This document shows positions 35,397 through 48,954 of a stretch of DNA of 64,000 bases, one piece after another. Source of the stretch: Lepus europaeus (Eukaryota; Chordata; Mammalia; Lagomorpha; Leporidae); contig NC_084834.1 in assembly GCF_033115175.1 (NCBI RefSeq), positions 36,066,077 to 36,130,076 on the forward strand. Reading direction: 5' to 3'. The position numbers were made by a program, and so were the translations under genes. Position 1 is the first letter of the stretch. The number at the start of each line of letters is the position of its first letter. The notes below the pieces were generated by a model. That model searched no databases and was not told where the DNA came from. It saw only the letters and a program-made list of their open reading frames with translations.

Positions 35397-36419
35397 CTTT
35401 CTTATCTACATCTGCCTTTCTCAGTGACCCTGACGGTCAGGATTTGTGCTCTGAATCCATAGTTTCTGAGTTGACCTCTTAATGTAACATCCAAGTGGCA
35501 TTGTGTTCCAGAGGTAGTACATAAACTTGCTGCAGCAACCAGGGAGTTACATAAATGTGGACAACAGGCAGATGTCACAGGGTCTGAGACTACAGAGGGC
35601 TTTTCTCATTGATATAAAAAGCATGGGCTAAGGTGAGTACTTTATAGAAGCACAGCAACCTCAAAAAGTCATCAAAATCTCTCAGATATGTCTGAAATGT
35701 CACAGACTCAAACGATTCTAAGCCCCTCTCAAAAGCGACCAGGAAAGTCGGGGTCATGTACCCTTGCTAAATCCTCCCAGAATAGAAAAGCCTCCATGTG
35801 GAGTGAATGACCAGAATTCCCCAGCAGGTATTTTAGGGCCAACCTCACTGTGCACCCAGCCTTATCCCTCAAACACCAATCATTGTTGCTGTCTGATTAA
35901 TTTTCCTGTGTGTGATTGCAAGGACATTAAAAAAAAAAATCCAATGTAGCAGTTTTGTTTTTTAAACTATTTGGGGAAACAGATGTACTGAAAAGATAAA
36001 ATTATTAGTCCTTGAAGAAAGTAATGGTGGGGAGAAAGTGAAAAATAAATCTGTCCTTGCTCATACAGAGAATAATCAGTGCAGGACTCAAAGTCAAAAG
36101 AACATGAAGACTTTACTCCAGGATGAATCCAGAATGCATGGTACAGGATTCTTGCCTTTTTTCACTTTCCTGGAAGAGAGAGGATGATTAAGATGCTCTC
36201 TGGGGCAGGGAGACAATGCCCAGGAGGTGGAAGTGATGTGGAAGAGTAGCAACAGGGAAAACCCCAGGTTCAGAGTAGAACTGTTGAGTTGTACTATCCT
36301 TCTCCACCCACTTTTTGGGGGTAAAGCACAATTATTTCTTGACATTTTAGGTGTTCCTTTTTTGAGGAGATGTGCTTTAACCTTCACCAGTCTCCTTTCA
36401 GTATTCTACTCCTGGAACA
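35397..36419. other. No recognisable feature
   Basis: Unassigned. 97- and 107-codon frames near 36094-36550 overlap each other and a SINE and are treated as chance. Confidence 0.35.
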
Positions 36420-36710
36420 TGTGTTTGGGTAAGAGAGTAAGACATCCATATCTCCTATCAGAGTTCCTAGGTTTCAGCCTCTGCTTCACACCCAATTCCA
36501 AGTTCCTGGTAATTCCGATCCTGGGAGGCAGCAGCTGGTGGCTCAAGTAGTTGGCTGTCTGCCATGTGCGAGATCAGGATTGAGTTCCAGGCTCCTGGCT
36601 TCAGCCTGCCCTAGCCCAAGCTATTGCAGGCATCTGGAGAATGAACAAGGAACCAGCACAGGAGTTCTCTCCCTCTCCCCCTTTTCTCTCTCTTCCTCAA
36701 ATACATATCA
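36420..36710 (+). repeat. Old, diverged C-SINE
   Basis: Sense copy: catatctcctatcagagttcc, ggcagcagctggtggctcaag, gttccaggctcctggcttcag, CT-rich end. Confidence 0.75.
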
Positions 36711-36757
36711 ATATTGAACAAAATTCAGTTCCTATGACACTTCCAAGAGTATGAGTA

Positions 36758-36876
36758 TCCAAACAGTTCATGGAAAATATATATTAGGAAAAAACTATGC
36801 AGGAATTTCAAAATTTGGGGCACTAAAACTGATTTCATTCCATTCTCATCAACTTTTTGAAGTACCCTCATGTACT
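36758..36876. repeat. Small inverted-repeat (mariner-like) element
   Basis: Left end CCAAACAGTTCATGGAAAAT and right end CATCAACTTTTTGAAGTACC are near-complementary. Core AAAACTATGCAGGAATTTCA. Best-defined copy of the family in the window. Confidence 0.55.
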
Positions 36877-37201
36877 TAACAGAATGCATCCAGTTGGTGC
36901 TCTGTTAGGTTACAGATATACAGAGATTGGTTCAAATTCTTACTCTGTCACTTACTGACTAATGGCTTGCCAAGACTGGGTTTCTGTTTTCTTTAAGTGG
37001 GGTTCTAACTTGGCAAGGAGGAAAAATACTAAACAGCACAGACACTGACAACAGAGTGATGAGTATTAAAAAGAAAAGTGTCACAAAAGCAATCTACTAA
37101 TATAGTAGACCATGGATTCTCTATAGCCACATCAACAGCACTTGTTAGAAATCCAAGTTACTGCTCCTTCCCCCAGACATTCTGAGGCAGAAATCCCAGG
37201 C

Positions 37202-37547
37202 GTGGCTCACTTGGCTAATCCTCCGCTTGCGGTGCCAGCACCCCGGGTTCTAGTCCCGGTCAGGGTGCCGGATTCTGTCCTGGTTGCTCCTCTTCCAGGC
37301 CAGCTCTCTGCTGTGGCCTGGGAGGGCAGTGGAGCATGGCCCAAGTGATTGGGCCCTGCACCCGCATGGGAGACCAGGAGGAAGCGCCTGGCTCCTGGCT
37401 TAGGATCAGCACAGTGTGCCGGCCAAAGCAGCCATTAGGGGGGTGAACGAATGGAAAGGAAGACTTTTCTCTCTCTCTTTCTCTCTCACTGTCTAACTCT
37501 GTCTGAAAAAAAAAAGAAAAAGAAAAAAGAAAGAAAAAAAGAAAAAA
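37202..37547 (+). repeat. Young C-SINE, head slightly truncated
   Basis: Sense copy beginning at GTGGCTCACTTGG, about 10 bases short of the usual 5' end, with an A/G-rich tail. Perfect 13-bp duplication AGAAATCCCAGGC (37189-37201 and 37548-37560). Confidence 0.95.
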
Positions 37548-37560
37548 AGAAATCCCAGGC

Positions 37561-39769
37561 TTAAGAGAACAGCAATCTGTGTTCTAGTGAACCCTCTACA
37601 TGAATCAAATGCATGTTAAAGTTTGAGAAACACTAGAATAGATGAAATTATCTCATGAAAGAAAAAGCCAGCAGTAAGGTATGATGTTTAAATGGGGTGG
37701 AAAAATATGGGGTAGGGTCCATTTCAAGACCACTTCCTACAGGAGCCTTCAGTTCATCAGGTGAGCCCTTTCAGTGGGACTCTGTTTTTCCTCACCTTTT
37801 TCTTGAGTTCTGGCTGTCTTTGCTCTGAAATGTAGCAAACAGAGTCACAGCACACAAATCTCTGCAGTATACATTATAGACACAAAAGGCAAGTGCAGTT
37901 GCAGTCTTACATCTGTAAATGTTCCCAATGGCATCATGATATATTTGCTGTACGAATGTGTTGACCATGCTATGAATTTTCTGTTAGCCATCTGCAACAA
38001 CAGTGTCCAGAGACTTCACTAACTTCTAGAACCAAAGATTATTTCACTACCATATCTTATGGCTAAAGTGCAATCATCAAGTTCATTCTTGTCATCAAAT
38101 AATATACTTTTCCTTGTATTATCAAGGTAATTTTGTTCCTTTGCTGAAAAATTACATGATTTTTTTTTATAAGGAGTTGCATTCCTGGAGATTTATTCTT
38201 CAGACTGTATCTCTGATGTTCTATCAGTGTCCTTTACTCCACTGAATTTTATTTACTCTATCTGATAGCTATACATAGTGTATCTACTGTAATATTACAG
38301 ATCTAGTGTAGATTATTTCAATTAGATCTGATCTATCAAGCATTGGGTTAATTATTTTGATAGGGTTATGCTACTCACTGAACACTCTGAAGAACAACAG
38401 AACACCCAGGACTGCAGAACTAACACTTCGGAGTTGAGTAAATAAATCAAATACTGCCTTTATAGACAGACACACTCAAATTAAATAGTATCATAACCCA
38501 GGAACAGTCACTCCCTCCCCCATATCACCACCTGAAACCCCCTTTGGGAAAGGGAAGAATAGTCTGACTGATTTCCCTGAAAAAAAATTAAGTCCCTTTT
38601 TTGGGGATGCTGTCTGTCAAGTGATTGATATGGTTTCCAGAGAAAGCTCAGAGGCAGTGTGCATTGTCCCTGATGTATTTACTAGCTCAGAGGTCCCCAT
38701 GGAAAGGATATTCATTTTGTAGCTAATGGAAATTACAACACCTGTCTTTGTATTTCAGTGATTTGAAGTGACATCCTATTAAGGGTATTCTTGACATATA
38801 CTGGAATAGATGGCAATGGGAGAATTAAACAAGAATTATGCTTGGTTGGTAACCTTGAGCCTAATAGTTTTCAAGAGTAACACAAGTCTTTCTTTCTTTC
38901 CATTTTTTACACTGTGATCTATTTGTACAGGTGGCAACTTCAATTATTGAAGAATTATCAAGCTGTACCTCTGTTTTCTACCACATATTTACACTAATAT
39001 CTGCTCAGAGAATCTGTCAATGAGAATTTGAAAGTAGGTCAAATTATGTAAATTTCACATTAGTTATGACCTTGATAACTTTGCTAATAAAAATGGTAAT
39101 GATCAAATTGACCTACATTTGCAGCTTAATGATGAAAACATGGAATTATTCCTTAGCAAAGGCAGTGAGCTACCTTCAAGAAGGAATAACCTTGACATAT
39201 TCCAGGGCATTTTAATACAATAAGTCCACATGGCACTTACAAAGTTATTACGCAATACAGCATACACATATTTGATTATTGACAAAACTGGAAAGAAAAT
39301 AAAACTAGGAGTAACAAGATAATAAATCAAGTTAATATAAATAATGTATGAAGTTTTATTCGGCAGTAATATGATAGGTAATAAGATAAAATAGTCGTTT
39401 TGTTGTAGTGAGGTGAAATCTAGAGAACAAAATAACTTGAAAATGAATTGGGGAAAGAGGGTAGGAATTTGGGAATGTTGCAGTAATCACTGTTGAAGGT
39501 GGCAATTAACTGATACACCTAGGACAAACAATTGGTGGAGTTGGAGTAAACGTGAGAGGGTCCAATCTTTAGGTTGGCTGAAAGTCGTGGAGAGAACATT
39601 CCAAGGAAATCCTTAATATATATATATGATATTATACTTGTTTTCACCTGAAGTTATCATCAGTTTTCTAATTATAACTCCTAAATAACCACTCCAGTAG
39701 AGTAAAATGTAACTAAAAAGTGTTTCAAGAAAGGGAGTACTGAGGAAAGTTACTCAGTGTATATCCTTT
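37561..39769. other. No recognisable feature
   Basis: About 2.2 kb of AT-rich, apparently unique sequence, the longest repeat-poor stretch in the window. Confidence 0.4.
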
Positions 39770-39915
39770 ACCAAGAACTGTAGTTGGTATCTAACTTAAC
39801 TACAATTCTGGTAGTCAATAATATCAGCATGGCTTAGGCTTTTTTAGACACTAAAAAACAGGATCAGAGTGGTTAAATGACTTGCAGAATCAGCTGACTA
39901 ATGCCACATCTTGTC
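39770..39915 (+). repeat. Possible MIR
   Basis: Weak match to the MIR core: taggctttttta...aggatcagagtggttaaatgacttgc resembles the conserved 'gaggttaagtaacttgc' region. Confidence 0.35.
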
Positions 39916-40639
39916 CCATATCTCTCCAGAGGATGTCCATTCAGTAATGGCTGCAGCTTCCCGGGATAGCTCAGAGGTAAAACCTCTTGATGTTAGATTT
40001 TATGAAACCTTTGTTGCTTAATATATGACTGCTGGACCAAAAGCATCATGTCTTCTGGGAGCTACTGAAGTCACAAACTGCATTTTACCCAGACTGTAAG
40101 ATGCACACTGTGCAAGTTCTACAAAACAATGTTGCCCAAGTCTTTGGCTTAAGAGAGAGGATGAAGAATTCCTAGACAGGCAAAATCAGAATAAAAATCT
40201 TTTTAATTCACTGATATACATACTTTCTAAGAGATAGAGATGATAGAGACCCCCTGACACCCACATGGAGACAATCTATCTGTGGACCCCAGGTCAAAAA
40301 TGTCTTCGAGAGGTACTAAGGTAATGGAGAAATCCAAAGCTGTGGATGAAGTCTGGAAAGTAAAAATCCAAGGCAAAAGAAAATAATGAATTATTTTCAT
40401 TAGTAGCACATTTGTAAATATGCATGTTGCTTGTATATGCATTCCTAAAATACGTACGATTTTTGTTAATTCACTTAGGAAAACAAAACGGAATTCCATA
40501 GAAATTGCCTCTTTTTTTTTTGTATTTATTCATTTTTCAGTAGACTTTTAAAATATTTATTTGAAGTTTCAGTCCCAGTGCCAAGATCTTTCATATTGAG
40601 AAACATGTTTTCCAAGATGGTGATTTTTACAATTTTATA

Positions 40640-40938
40640 CGTATTTATTTTTATTTTAAAGAGAAAGTGAAACAGGTGGAGATCTTCCATCTTTTGGTTC
40701 ACTTCCCAAGTCCCCACATCACACGGACTGATCCAGTCAGAAATCAGAAGACTGGAACTCAGTCTGGGCCTCCCGGGGGGTGACAAGGACCCACGTACTT
40801 GAACCATCACCTGCTGTCTCCCAGGAAACACATAAGCAGAAAGCTGGAATTGGGAGCAGAGCCAGGACTCCCGCACTCCAAAATAAGATGCAGATTTTCC
40901 AAGGGGCGTCTTAACAGCTGTGCCAAGTACCCACCAGC
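40640..40938 (-). repeat. Old, diverged C-SINE
   Basis: Reverse complement: ggagatcttccatcttttggttcac, acttgaaccatcacctgctg, head ending ctgtgccaagtacccacc. Confidence 0.75.
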
Positions 40939-41465
40939 TAAAACGATGACTTGATAGTCATTATTAGGGACCTTCGGGTATAATTTCAAGTGTTTTTTTC
41001 AGAATCTTTATTTCAATAATTTTATACCTATTCAGCTAGTGATAAAGCTAGACATTCTAAATTTTGCATTTTTCTAACTGTGAACAGTTGTAGCAAAATT
41101 TTTTAAAAAGTTTTTAGATTTTTGAATCAACTATACAAGATCTTAATGCTTTTTCACCATTTCTTACATTTCTAAAACCAGGAAGTCATTAGGGTTTGGC
41201 CACCTCCTCTGCCCTTTCTTCCGCTCTGCAGACATTACAGGATGGCCTCTCTGTATTATGCAGAGGTTCACTTACCTCCTGACTACAGGAATGCTCAAGT
41301 TATCTGGAACAAGCTCTGAACAAGTAGTGAATGTAAGCTAGATTAAATAGTTCATCCATCCTCATTTCTTCAGTACAGTCCAAGTCTTGCCCGACCTTTT
41401 ATCAGTGCCTTGGTCTAGCCTTACTTGTTCCTTTTGCTTTTCTATTATTTTTTCGAATTAAGTTT

Positions 41466-41660
41466 TTTTTTTTACCTAAAAACCTTTATTTAAAGAATAC
41501 AAACTTCATACATTTCTCCTTTTTTAAGAAGGCTTTTATTTAATGAACACAAATTTCATACATACATCTTCCACCCCCATTCCCACCCTCTCACCCTTCA
41601 TTCATTTCATATATACAAATTTAGAAACATAGCAATTCTCCCCACGCTACCCTCCCTCCC
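41466..41660 (-). mobile_element. LINE-1 3' end with duplicated terminal segment
   Basis: Reverse-complement L1 tail. The block CTTTATTTAAAGAATACAAA... is repeated as CTTTTATTTAATGAACACAA..., followed by the C-rich block. Confidence 0.65.
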
Positions 41661-41721
41661 ATTTTTCTATTATTTTTAAAAATATTGTTTGGTTTGCTAA
41701 TATTTCCCCTCTATTCCTCAT

Positions 41722-42215
41722 TAGTGCACAATGTTATACTCACAAATATGACAACTTAGAGGAAATAGACCAATTTTTTAAAAGCTGTAAACTATGATAG
41801 CATAACCAAGATGAAGTAGATAATCCAGCCTCCATTATAACAAATAAAGACATTGAATTTATCATACAGAAGCCCTCAAAAAAGAATCTTCAGACCTGCA
41901 TGGTGTCACTGTATCTTTTTCCAAAATATTTAAAGAAAAATTCACAATTTTACAGTATTTTCCAGGAAATAAAAGAGAAAGAAGCACTTTTCTACCAATT
42001 TGAGGAGGTCAGTATTACTGTGGTGCTAAAACAGATACATTACCAAATAGGAAATTACAATTAACTCTAATGAACTTTGAAATAAAATTCCTTGATGAAA
42101 TATCAGCAAATCAAATAATAAAATGATGTATGAAAAAGACTATAAATGGTGACCAAGTGCAATGTATTCCAAGTATGCAAAGTCTTGTTCAGTATTTGAA
42201 AATCAATATACTAGC
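41722..42215 (+). mobile_element. Ancient L1M ORF2 fragment (duplicated at 57.4-57.9 kb)
   Basis: The plus strand has the L1M RT-start region (KYDNLEE-type motif; CAGTATTTTCCAGGAAATAAAAG; GCAAATCAAATAAT), with many stops. The same stretch occurs reversed at about 57425-57925. Confidence 0.75.
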
Positions 42216-42337
42216 AGGCTGTCAAAAAATCAACTGGGGTGGGCTGTATTTGGTTCCTATCTCCAACTTCAAATGTTGAAACTTTTATGGCTGGTTCCTC
42301 AGAATGTGTTTTGAAATACGTTCTTAAAAGGGAGAAT
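42216..42337 (-). repeat. Fragment of an ancient interspersed repeat
   Basis: Reverse complement of the end of the repeat at 56697-57424 (blocks TTCCTATCTCCAACTTCAAA and CCTCAGAATGTGTTTTGAAA). It ends at AGAATTAAG, where the SINE begins. Confidence 0.6.
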
Positions 42338-42588
42338 TAAGGGGCTGGCACTGTGGCATAGCAAGTAAAGCCGCTGTGCTGCCTGCAGTGCCAGCATCTC
42401 ATATGGGTGCCAATCGAGTCCTGGCTGCTCCATTTCCAACCCAGTTCTCTGTTATGGCCTGGGAAAGCAGCAGAAGAGGGCCCCTGCACCCGCATGGGAG
42501 ACCAGGAAGAAACTCCTGGCTCCTGGCTTTGGATTGGTCCAGCTCTGGCTATTGCGGCCATTTAGGGAATGAACCAGAAGATGGAAGA

Positions 42589-42631
<43 letters not shown>

Positions 42632-42663
42632 AACTCTACCTCTCACATAAATAAATAAAATCT
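42338..42663 (+). repeat. C-SINE with (CT)n
   Basis: Sense copy with CT microsatellite 42590-42628. It sits at the same site in the host repeat as the SINE at 56966-57290. Confidence 0.92.
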
Positions 42664-42877
42664 TAGACATAATAATAAACTTGTAAATGTATTATATAGG
42701 TGATGCTCAACACATTCATTTCATTGATTATTTTCCCTTCACTTGCTCATTTATTCATCATGATATTGTTGAGTTCAAAACTTATAATGATGAGTCTACA
42801 AAGAAAAAATATCTGTCCATATAGCTATTACTTAATGGGCTTGGAAAAATAGGTAATAGTATAGGAAATTAGAACAA

Positions 42878-43018
42878 AAGCAGCAGAGGAAGATGGCCCA
42901 AAGTGGTTGGGCCCCTGCATCCATGTGGGTAACCCAGAAGAAGCTCCTGGCTCCTGGCTTCTAAAGGGCTCAGCTCCAGCCATTGTGGCCATTTGGGGAG
43001 TGAATCAGCGGACAGAAG

Positions 43019-43055
<37 letters not shown>

Positions 43056-43105
43056 TGCTTCTCTGTAACTCTGCCTTTCAAATAAATAAATACATCTTTT
43101 TTTAA
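42878..43105 (+). repeat. 5'-truncated C-SINE
   Basis: Only the 3' two thirds (from aagcagcagaggaagatggccc), CT tract 43021-43052, tail AAATAAATAAATACATC. Confidence 0.9.
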
Positions 43106-43554
43106 AAAAGTTAGAATTCCAGGAAGTCATAAAATTGAGCTGAGATTCAATTTTCTCATCCTCGAAATTACTGTGCCAACATAGTTTATGCCAATCTGCT
43201 TAAATGCTAGTCAATACAAGGCTGGAGCAATGACAAGGCACCAAGGGATCCCCAAAACTGCTATGAATTATTCTGAACTCTTTAGAGGAAATTGCAAGCT
43301 GAGTACACTAGCATTGAATGTTCCCATGTCATAAAAGTCTCAAAATCTGCTTCCACGCAAAGTACAATGCTTATTAAAGGATAAGTCATAAGGATATGCT
43401 GTTCTGTTTCTAAAGAAAACTGTTCCTTGAGAAATTAATTGCCTAAGATTTAGATAGAAAAAAAAGCACTTTTAAGGTAATAACCTACCACTGATTTTGT
43501 TTACATATAGTAATTATTGTTACACAGTCATCATAAAAGTAAACACTCTTTTTT
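43106..43554. other. No recognisable feature
   Basis: Unassigned AT-rich sequence. Confidence 0.35.
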
Positions 43555-44335
43555 TTATTATTGTTTATCAATTCTCTATCAACTATGTATTTTCTTTTTT
43601 TCCTTTTTATTAATCTAAAGACAACAGAGTTTGTGTATTTAATAGTTACAATTCTAAATTTGCCTGTCCTGCCTCCTACCTTTCCTCCTTCCCTCTGCCT
43701 TCCTTCCATCATTTCTTATCTTTTAATTTTTCTAATAAAATTTTCAATTTACTTTATAATCATAGGTTTAATGTTATGCTAAGTATAGTGTTAAACAAGG
43801 TAAACAAGGGCTATAAATAATAATCAAATCATAAGATATCAATTTCATTTTTATACATTCAGATATTTCTTGTTCTGTCTATATTAGCTACTACAAATAA
43901 GAAAAAAATGTCCTTTGGGTCTGGCTTTCACCAACATAATGGCCTCATCTGCATATATTTTGTTGCAAAAGACAGGATTTCATTCTTTTATAAGGCTGAG
44001 TAGTATTCCATCATGCATATATACACCATATTTTCTTCATCCAGTCATCAGGTGATAGACATCTGGATTGATTCCATATCTTATTTATTATGACTTAAGC
44101 TACTATAACAGGGGTACAGATAACTCTTTCATATGGTGATTTCATTTCCTTTGAGTAAATTCCCAAGAGTGGGATGGCTGGGTCATATGGTAGATCTATT
44201 TAAGGATCTCTGAGGAACCTCCAAACTGTCCTCCATAATGGTTGTACTAGTTTACATTCCTACCAACAGTATAAAATAGGGTACATTTTTCTCTACATCT
44301 TCACCAGCATTTGTGTTTTTTTTTTTTTTTTTTAA
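43555..44335 (-). mobile_element. Old LINE-1, ORF2 end and 3' UTR
   Basis: Reverse complement. It has the L1 blocks GAGTAGTATTCCATCATGCA, GAGTGGGATGGCTGGGTCAT, CCTCCAAACTGTCCTCCATA and CACCAGCATTTGTG, which encode the ORF2 C-terminus in reverse, and a poly(T)-like right end. No open frame. Confidence 0.85.
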
Positions 44336-47300
44336 TTTCTAGATTTGAGTTTTTTGAATCCTACACCTGAAACTTCTGCCACTGGCTCTTGGTACCACTG
44401 CTTGCAAATATTCTTTTCTTGTGAACATTTATGTGTGTTTTTGGAAACAAAATAAAGATGACTAAGTAATAAAATGAGTATTTATGAACAAGTTGGCTTT
44501 GCTGTATAATAACACAGCTTCATGAAAAGCCAAGTTCCTTCAAACAAGGGCAGTCTACAGCCCAATCAGATGCCTTGGAGTGTTATGACCTCATTGTTGT
44601 GACGAAGGTGAACTTGGCCTGAGCTTTCTTGGCTCAGAGCTAAAAAGACCTCTCTGTGAAAGGAAAGGATTCTTCCGTTTTGGCAACATACTCCCTCTTA
44701 CAAGGGTGAATCACTTTTCAAAATGCAAGTTATGGCATCACTGTGACCACTTAGATGAAACCTGTAGCTGCCTCTTCACTTTCTCTTTCCAAGGAGATAT
44801 GCTTTCCTGGTCCAGAGTCTTAAACTGTGAAAGGTCAGGGTCAAATGACCAGCAAAGGCCATGACCATTTAAGAGATCACTGTCTTCTGCTGGCTGCTTT
44901 GTCTTGAGTGCCTCATAGAAAGCATATTTATTACCATGCTGCAGTATGGATAACAGGTGCTTTGCATTCTTCAATAAACTCTGGGACACCAATAGCTTAC
45001 ATTATATGGAAAACAGTGGATTTCTTTTCAGATGAAATGTTTAAAGCAATGCTATTAATAATGCTGTGTATAACAGCTGCATTTATTTATTCATAAATAC
45101 AGTGCAAACATCTTACTTGTCAGAAGGAGAGGGTTTTCTTTTACTATAAAAAGATAATTAATTCAGGCTGGATGAACTTAATGGTGCATTTGCCATCTGG
45201 GCAAAGCAAACAAAACACCAGAATAGAACTCTGTGAAGAAAAAAATAATAAAAATATGAAATAAAAATACCTGCTTAAGCTTTATTTTGATTTCATGAAT
45301 AACAAATAATTTTCTACCCCACATATAATGTTTATGCTTATTTTGAAAGAAATATAAAAGGCAATAGGGCATAGAAAAAATATACAAGTGAGGCTGGACA
45401 GAACTTTCAGGTGGTTTCTTGTTTTTTATTTTTAAATTTTACACATCAGTAGCAGAAGCAAAATATTTCCAAGGTTCTGACACTCTTCTTATCTATGCCC
45501 AAGAGGGACAGAAACTCTTACCAAATAGAATAAGGTAGATAAAAGTACTTTATGAGCTTTAAAGAATCACAAAACTATAAGAGCATTAATACTATTACCA
45601 TCAGCCTGGTGTGTCCTTAGAGAGGACAACTCAGACACATTGGTGGTTTGAATTCAGCGATATTCAGGAAGCTGAACTTCGCTGATGACCATTATCTTAA
45701 AAACCTTAGACAACACTTATCATGTAGAATCAACACCATGCTGACATTCCAGTTTCATTTTTAGGCTCTCAGCTGTCACTTTTTCAGAACTGTTGCTTCT
45801 TTCCTACCCTCTCCTTGAACCCACCAACTTTCTTCTCTTCTAAGCTCCTGCGAAGTCAAAGCCTGTGAGTCCCTGATTACAAGTAGCATAACAGTGATTC
45901 CAAAGCTCCCTCCTTCACCTGCACATTCTAATTTTTTCCATTTCCCTTGCTTCAACAGCACCTGTCATCACTCAGCAGCGCACAGTTCTCATGCATTGGT
46001 GCCTTCCTCAATCCTTTTGCTTTGATGAAACTAATTGGCCTCCTTTGTACCAAACAGTTCTCAATGAAAAGTGATTTAAAATGTTATTATTGAAAGAAGC
46101 CTTCCTTGCGATGAGGTTTTGACCATAGACCAATTTTTACAATCCTTAGACCCCAACACTGGACTTGCACATTACTCCTTATGACTTTAAGCCTTTAATA
46201 TCATATATACCATCAATATATTCATTGGCAGTGACCACCTACTGAAATTGATTTCTATTAAGTATTGCAAGGAAATAAATGACTGCAGTGACAACATGTA
46301 AGACGTTGTATGTGAGGTGATTTTATGAACCCGGTATTGAGTGGTAAGGAGACTTTGATTGCAGTTTATTCTCTTGACAATAAAAATGATGCCTCATTTT
46401 TTAAAAATGATTTCAGAGTAAGAGTCCTATTTCTTCTGAGGTTTCAGAAAAATTCTTACCAGAGCCTATCTATTCCTCTGATTAAGTCTTCCAGCATCCC
46501 CCAGGATAATTCCTTGTTGCAATCCATAGCCAAACTCAGATTTCACTTTCTCAAAGAAGCTCTTTCTGACAACTTGAACAACTGAACAACTCTGGTCCTC
46601 CCTGTATACACTGTCAAGTGGGGCCCATCATGATGTTGGTAACAAGTAACAAAAAACTCAATTTTACCAGTAGGACAGTACTGTGGGATGTTCACTCCAT
46701 GAGGGCTGAGAGTATGGATTTCTCATTACAGTTGTGATCGCATCACCAAGCATAAGGTGCGCACACCAATTTTCTATGAATATGGTCACAATAAAATGGA
46801 GAGTGAATTCCTTTATGAAAAATATGAGAGTGATAATAGTGATGGTGAAAACAAATAAGCTATAAGGAGATCCTGGATTCTCTGAGAGCATTATTCTGAA
46901 AGTTTTGACACTGTACAAGTGAAATGTACAATTATTAACTAGGTTCTATGTAGCAAGTTCCTCTTCAATTCTTCCAATAGTTAAACTTATTTTGAAATGC
47001 AAGATTGAAAAAGTAAAATTCAGGATGGAAGCATGACTATTTACTCATGATTCATTAATTTTTCCTCTAGTTTACATCAGATAGAGTATGCAATTATGAT
47101 TAGGAGACTTCATAATGAAGCCGAAGTGTACCTTGCATAACAAATTATTTCGTAAGGCCATGATTCAGCCATCAGACACACTCAGAAACACTGAACTGAA
47201 TTTCTATGGAAATGGGATTTCCTCTGGGTGAAATATTTACATATGACATGGAAATGCTAAGTCTGACTTACCTGTGAGTGCAGAGAACTTACACCAAGCC

Positions 47301-47815
47301 TGATACAACACAGATAATGAAACATAAAAGCATTTTTTAATATTTCTATTTTGGGTTGGGGAGAGGGCATACAAATCACATTATTTGATTTTCATATCAT
47401 ACATATCAGGGTGACCTTATGAGCTGCTGAATTTGATGACCCTAAACAGTAACACATCAAAAACTATAAGCTCTTCCTGTAACAATAGGACCAACATAAA
47501 GTAATTCTATTGATTCACTCTTCTAACGTAAAGATTGAGAGTACATAAACCTGTTGGTTGGTTTTTAAATTCTTTTAGCTCACAAATTATGTATTGGTTC
47601 TGCTTGCTTTTCGACCATATTATCTGCCTTCTGATTCTTTCTGTTTATCAAAGATAGAGTATACAGATAATATTCTCTCATATATCTTTTCCTTAGTTGA
47701 AATTAAGAAATTTAAGAGTACAACTCACAACCATGACTTTGGACTATAAACTTGATTTTTAGCAGATTTGCTTTCACTGTTTGAGGTTAGGTATAGAACT
47801 TTGTGCTTTGCTTTA
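44336..47815. other. No recognisable gene
   Basis: 3.5 kb of unique-looking intergenic sequence just downstream of IL15. An 84-codon minus frame at 44738-44992 has no family that I recognise. Conserved regulatory elements could be present but cannot be told from one genome. Confidence 0.4.
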
Positions 47816-47831
47816 ATATATGTAACATATG

Positions 47832-48149
47832 GGGGCCGGCACCGTGACTCACTTGGTTAATCCTCCACCTGCAGCGCTGGCATCCCATATGGGCTCCGGG
47901 TTCTAGTCCCGGTTGCTCCTCTTCCAGTCTAGCTCTCTGCTGTGGCCTGAGAAGGCAGTGGAGGATGGCCCAAATGCTTGGGCCCCTGCACCCGCATGGG
48001 AGACCAGGAAGAAGTACCTGGCTCCTGGCTTCGGATCTGCACAGCACTGGCCACAGCAGCCATTTGGGGGGTGAACCAATGGAAGGAAGACCTTTCTCTC
48101 TGTCTCTCTCTCTCTCACTGTCTATAACTCTACCTGTCAAATAAAAAAT
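47832..48149 (+). repeat. Young C-SINE
   Basis: Near-consensus sense copy with a perfect 16-bp duplication ATATATGTAACATATG (47816-47831 and 48150-48165). Confidence 0.95.
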
Positions 48150-48165
48150 ATATATGTAACATATG

Positions 48166-48954
48166 GCAAATACTTTCAGCACTTAGGGTAGCAGGTGAGC
48201 CACACACACAGTATCCTTTAGACAAATGATGTTGAGTTTATTAAGGGGGAGGGCTCAAGAAGGGCAGAATCTTAAACACAAAAAAAGACTAATTCTGAAC
48301 ACAACTATGAACAACATAATAGAGACTGTTTTATGCGACTATCTCTTAACTAAGAGTGTTTTGAGAAATTGTAGATCTGTGTCTTGAGTTTCCTAAGATC
48401 AGATTATGTGAGCCATATTAAATAACTATGTGAGAATAATTCTACTTCTGAGCTTGGAATTTTAAACTCATTGTATGCTAATCTAAACAAAATGGCTATT
48501 GCTCACTGTAAAATATTATTGGTAATGTAAATGGCATTATACCTTTTCTTCCCTCAAATTAATAAACTCAGGAGTTAGACTAAGCTTTGTTTAAGACTCA
48601 AAATGGAAAACTTAGAATTAGAAATTTTTCATTTTCCCAAATCTCTACCAACAGAAAAGCTAGAGATCTTGCTAATTTTAGGCAGTACTGTATAGAAGGC
48701 TTATAAATGATTATGAAAAATTATACACAGAAAAGAACTTGCAATTACTTTCTGTTAGATAACATTGACTCAACAAATCACCAGGTTTATCCTAAAAACA
48801 TGGCAAAAATATGAAAATAAAATACCTGTACTTGGGAAAGCATGAAATAAAATATTGGTGTGACCATTAGTTTTCTGTACATCATTCTTCCTATCACAGA
48901 AAGTTACCACCACCACCACCTGTGATTCAGTATTGTCCATTGCATGCCCCGTAT
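48166..48954. other. No recognisable feature
   Basis: Sequence just downstream of the IL15 3' UTR; a (CCA)n run at 48907-48921. Confidence 0.35.

Noticed and set aside
39960-39998. tRNA-like 5' half (GGGATAGCTCAGAGGTAAAA)
   Set aside because: It resembles a tRNA D-arm, but no anticodon stem, T-arm or 3' half follows, so it is not a tRNA gene.
44738-44992. 84-codon minus-strand frame downstream of IL15
   Set aside because: No recognisable family, no splice or promoter context, and length is within chance for this window.
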